Positions 15,672 through 18,549 of a DNA stretch of 18,549 bases are shown here, one piece after another. The first letter of the stretch is position 1; each line of letters begins with the position of its first letter. Origin of the DNA: Pseudomonadota bacterium (GTDB taxonomy: Bacteria; Pseudomonadota; Gammaproteobacteria; Burkholderiales; Burkholderiaceae_C); NCBI GenBank assembly GCA_023438115.1, contig JAEZEB010000194.1, forward strand, positions 1 to 18,549, in the 5' to 3' direction. Position numbers and translations under genes: made by a program. The notes beneath the pieces are model-generated. The model was not told the DNA's origin and ran no database searches. It was given only the letters and a program-made list of their open reading frames with translations.

Positions 15672-15677
15672 TATGCT
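15672..15677 (+). promoter_or_regulatory. -10-like hexamer before the P450 gene
   Basis: TATGCT lies 23 bases before ATG 15701 and upstream of a good ribosome binding site (AGGAG 15691-15695). The only -35-like word, CTGACT (15644-15649), is 22 bases away, which is too far for a normal promoter. Confidence 0.25.
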
Positions 15678-15700
15678 TTCGTTTCGCCCGAGGAGATTCC

Positions 15701-17116
15701 ATGCCCGCCGCCACCGCTCCCCTCACGCGCATCGCCGAACTCCCGGGGCCGCCCCGGTTGCCCCTGCTGGGCAACGCGCACCGCATCCGCCTGCCGCTCT
15801 TCCACCAGCAGCTCGAAGCCTGGCAACGCAGCTACGGCGACATCTACCGCGTGCGCGTGTGGACGCGCGAGTTCATCGTCTTCGCCGATCCGCAGGTGGC
15901 CGCCGACGCGCTGCGCGAGCGGCCCGGCACCTTCAGCCGGACGGAACGCGTCTCCAGCGCCGCCGACGAGATGGGCTTCGGCGGCCTGTTCGCTTCCAAC
16001 GGCGCGAAGTGGCGCCGGCAGCGGCCCATGGTGATGGCCGCCTTCGATCCCGGCCACATCCGCCGCTACTTCCCTTCGCTGGTGCAGGTCGCCGGCCGGC
16101 TCGCCGCGCGCTGGAGCCGCGCGGCGCAAGCGCGCGAGGCCATCCCCGTGCAGCAAGACCTCATGCGCTACACGGTGGACGTGATCGCCGGTCTCGCCTT
16201 CGGCACCGACATCAACACGCTGGAGGGCGAGCAGGACGTGATCCAGCGCCACATGGACGGCATCTTCCCCATGCTGTTCCGTCGCACGCTGGCGCCTTTT
16301 CCTTACTGGCGCTGGTTCAAGCTGCCGGCGGACCGGCGCCTCGACGCGCACCTGGCCGCCTTCCACGAAGCCGTGCAGGGCTTCATCGCCGCCGCGCGCG
16401 AGCGGATGCAACGCGACCCGGCACTGCGTGCCTCACCGACCAACCTGATCGAGGCCATGCTCGCCGCCCGCGACCAGCCGGGCCAGGCGCTCACCGACGA
16501 GGACGTGGCCGCCAACGTGGGCACCATGCTGCTGGCCGGCGAGGACACCACCGCCAACACCCTCGCCTGGATGATCTGGCTGCTCTCGCGCGAGCCCGCG
16601 CTGCTGCGGCGCGCGCAGGCGGAAGTGGATGCAGCCCTCGGCGACGACCTCGTGCCGACCCGCTTCGAGCAGGTGGCCGCGCTCGACTTCATCGAGGCGT
16701 GCGCGCACGAGGCGATGCGGCTCAAGCCGGTGGCGCCGCTGCTGCCGCAGCAGGCCGAGGAAGACACTTGCGTCGCCGGCGTCGCCATCCCGCGCGGCAC
16801 CCTCTGCATCTTCCTGATGCGGTCGGGCGCGATGGATGCGCGGCACATCACGGACCCGCAACGCTTCGACCCCGACCGCTGGCTGCGCACGAACGACGCG
16901 GCGGCCGCGCGCCGCGGATCGATGCCCTTCGGCGCGGGGCCGCGCATGTGCCCCGGGCGCTACCTCGCGCTGCTGGAGATCAAGATGGCCATGGCCACCC
17001 TGCTGCGCCGATTCGACATCGCGTCCGTCGAGTCGGCCGACGGCGGCGAGGTGCGCGAGCGGCTGGCCTTCACACTGACGCCCACCCCGATGCGCATGCG
17101 GCTGGCGCTGCGCTGA
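15701..17116 (+). CDS. Cytochrome P450
   Basis: This 471-residue haem monooxygenase has the oxygen-activation helix AGEDTT (279-284), the ExxR pair E337/R340 in EAMR, PDRW (391-394) and the haem loop FGAGPRMCPGR with thiolate ligand C417. There is no amino-terminal membrane anchor; the proline-rich LPGPPRLPLLGN hinge starts at residue 14. Soluble bacterial P450s of this kind need separate ferredoxin and reductase partners, and none is in the window. The sequence style, including the ERPGTFSR and AANVGTMLLAGEDTTANTLAW segments, is closer to CYP102/CYP4-like fatty acid hydroxylases than to the short CYP101 type, but the substrate is not determined. The ATG at 15701 has AGGAG five bases upstream; the frame extends to 15608 without support. 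An EVE-domain gene follows after 35 bases. Confidence 0.94.
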   Translation: MPAATAPLTRIAELPGPPRLPLLGNAHRIRLPLFHQQLEAWQRSYGDIYRVRVWTREFIVFADPQVAADALRERPGTFSRTERVSSAADEMGFGGLFASNGAKWRRQRPMVMAAFDPGHIRRYFPSLVQVAGRLAARWSRAAQAREAIPVQQDLMRYTVDVIAGLAFGTDINTLEGEQDVIQRHMDGIFPMLFRRTLAPFPYWRWFKLPADRRLDAHLAAFHEAVQGFIAAARERMQRDPALRASPTNLIEAMLAARDQPGQALTDEDVAANVGTMLLAGEDTTANTLAWMIWLLSREPALLRRAQAEVDAALGDDLVPTRFEQVAALDFIEACAHEAMRLKPVAPLLPQQAEEDTCVAGVAIPRGTLCIFLMRSGAMDARHITDPQRFDPDRWLRTNDAAAARRGSMPFGAGPRMCPGRYLALLEIKMAMATLLRRFDIASVESADGGEVRERLAFTLTPTPMRMRLALR

Positions 17117-17151
17117 GGAACGGCACCTTCTTTTGCGGGCATCATCGGGCC

Positions 17152-17613
<462 letters not shown>

Positions 17614-17641
17614 GCGCCGCCCGGCCGCCCGAAGGCGCTCG

Positions 17642-17706
17642 CCCCCTCCGCTTGCGGAGGGGGAAGGAGCAGCCCGCGCAGCGGGCAATCCTGGGGGAGG
17701 TTCCCC
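17642..17706. repeat. Double GC-hairpin intergenic repeat, copy 2, reaching the tauE-like ribosome binding site
   Basis: CCCCCTCCG (17642-17650) and CGGAGGGGG (17655-17663) form a nine-base stem closed by CTTG. GCCCGC (17672-17677) and GCGGGC (17681-17686) form a second stem. Directly downstream GGGGA (17694-17698) can pair with TCCCC (17702-17706), placing the ribosome binding site GGGGGAGG in a small stem-loop. Confidence 0.6.
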
Positions 17707-17707
17707 G

Positions 17708-18469
17708 ATGACGGTTTTGCAGTTCGCGGGCTTCCTGGCCTGCGTGGCGGTGGCCGCCGCCGCCCAGAGCGTCACCGGCTTCGCGATGGCGCTGATCCTG
17801 CTGGGACTCACCGGCCTGTTCAAGCTCGCGCCGCTGCCGGACGTGGCGAACGTCGCCACGGTGCTCTCGCTCGCGCACGCCGCCATCGCCTTGCACGGGC
17901 CCAAGCGGCAGGTGGAAGGCCTCGTGTTCCGCAACACCGTGCCGGCCAGCTTCTTCGGCGTGGCGGCCGGCGTGGCGCTGCTTGCCTGGCTCAGCGCCAA
18001 CATCGTGATGGTGCTGCAGTTGCTGCTGGGAATCGTGGTGATCGCCTGCGCCGTGATCGTGCTGGTGCGCACCGAGCCGCTCGCGCAGGGCTCGTCGCCC
18101 GCGTCCTTCCGCGGCTTCGGCTTCCTCTCGGGTTTGCTGGGGGGCCTCTTCGCCGCCTCGGGCCCGCCGCTGGTGTACCAGTTCTACCGCCAGCCCCTGC
18201 CGCTGGACCGCATCCGCGACACGCTGGTGGCGTCGCTGGCGGCGGGCAGCGTGATCCGCCTGGCCATGGTGGTGGCGAGCGGCCAGTTCAGCCTGCGCTC
18301 GCTGTGGATGTGCGCCACGGCCATGCCGCTGGCGATGGCGATCAGCTGGTGGATGCGCCGCCGCCCGCCGCCCTGGGACCGCAACGCCGTGCTCAAGATC
18401 GTCTGCGTGCTGCTGGTGATAACGGGCACCGGGCTGGCGGGCCCGGCGCTGCAGGCGCTGTTCCGGTAA
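17708..18469 (+). CDS. TauE/SafE family membrane protein (putative anion or sulfite exporter)
   Basis: This 253-residue inner-membrane protein has about seven to eight hydrophobic helices in two related halves. The glycine-rich opening AAAAQSVTGFAMALILLG and the second-half GFLSGLLGGLFAASGPPLVYQF are the paired family signatures of TauE/SafE (DUF81) proteins. Members are linked to export of sulfite, sulfoacetate or similar anions, or to taurine metabolism; the substrate here is not shown and no sulfonate genes are nearby. The ATG at 17708 is preceded by GGGGGAGG (17693-17700), which can fold into a small stem-loop with the following TCCCC. Upstream is an intergenic hairpin repeat, downstream another hairpin. 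Confidence 0.88.
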   Translation: MTVLQFAGFLACVAVAAAAQSVTGFAMALILLGLTGLFKLAPLPDVANVATVLSLAHAAIALHGPKRQVEGLVFRNTVPASFFGVAAGVALLAWLSANIVMVLQLLLGIVVIACAVIVLVRTEPLAQGSSPASFRGFGFLSGLLGGLFAASGPPLVYQFYRQPLPLDRIRDTLVASLAAGSVIRLAMVVASGQFSLRSLWMCATAMPLAMAISWWMRRRPPPWDRNAVLKIVCVLLVITGTGLAGPALQALFR

Positions 18470-18483
18470 GGTTCGTCATCCCC

Positions 18484-18501
18484 GCCGTCGCCGACGACGG
18501 C
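18484..18501 (+). terminator. Hairpin downstream of the TauE-like gene
   Basis: GCCGTCG (18484-18490) and CGACGGC (18495-18501) form a perfect seven-base stem with a CCGA loop, 14 bases after the stop codon. Only a weak T-containing stretch (TTCTCAT) follows, so it is a tentative terminator. Confidence 0.4.
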
Positions 18502-18517
18502 CCGGTTCTCATAGTTC

Positions 18518-18549
18518 CCGTAGGTCGGGGTGAGCGCGCAGCCGAACCC
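18518..18549. repeat. Start of a GTAGGTCGGG-type dispersed intergenic repeat (cut by window end)
   Basis: The last 32 bases read like the common proteobacterial intergenic element of the form GTAGGTCGGG ... GCGCAGC ... ACCC. I recognise the wording from general knowledge; the other arm would lie outside the window. Confidence 0.4.

Overview
The window is about 18.5 kb of very GC-rich, densely packed DNA. It looks like the chromosome of a Burkholderiales betaproteobacterium, most likely a Comamonadaceae member (Ramlibacter/Variovorax-like). That placement is inference from base composition, gene content (a complete branched-chain-type ABC transporter, a ketopantoate reductase-like protein, a TauE family protein) and GC-hairpin intergenic repeats. 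I see no rRNA, tRNA, CRISPR array, insertion sequence or phage gene. No gene-free stretch exceeds 300 bases; the longest is the divergent gap at 384-603.

Layout. (1) 1-383 (-): amino-terminal receiver domain of an OmpR-type response regulator, cut by the window edge. It is divergent from a small EF-hand lipoprotein (604-915, +). The gap between them carries a symmetric set of TGACA-type half-sites. (2) 941-2971 (-): an exported protein of 676 residues whose carboxy-terminal half is a regular repeat of about 27 residues ending in a D-x-x-G-x-D-x-Y core; this is the most unusual protein here. (3) 2996-4816 (-): a NERD-domain superfamily 1 helicase, downstream of an MFS transporter (4872-6101, -). 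(4) 6312-10920 (+): a compact livG-livF-livH-livM-livK-type operon (two ATPases, two permeases, one Tat-like exported binding protein) for an amino acid, aromatic acid or other small carboxylate. (5) 10931-11170 (-): a small four-cysteine protein converging on livK. (6) 11355-13425 (+): a HAD-family phosphatase overlapping a divergent Nramp-like transporter that lacks the usual metal-binding motifs. (7) 13406-14611 (-): a Bcr/CflA-like MFS exporter whose end overlaps the Nramp-like gene by 20 bases; upstream of it, on the same strand, is a ketopantoate reductase family gene (14700-15596). (8) 15701-18469 (+): a cytochrome P450, an EVE-domain protein and a TauE/SafE-family membrane protein, followed by a hairpin and the start of a dispersed repeat.

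Most genes belong to well-known families, and nothing here forms an obvious defence or biosynthetic island. The items most worth a second look are the 27-residue-repeat exported protein, the palindromic operator-like array between the regulator and the EF-hand gene, the Nramp-like protein with altered TM1 and TM6 motifs, the NERD helicase with a GTG start, and two convergent gene pairs whose stop codons sit inside the arms of one hairpin.
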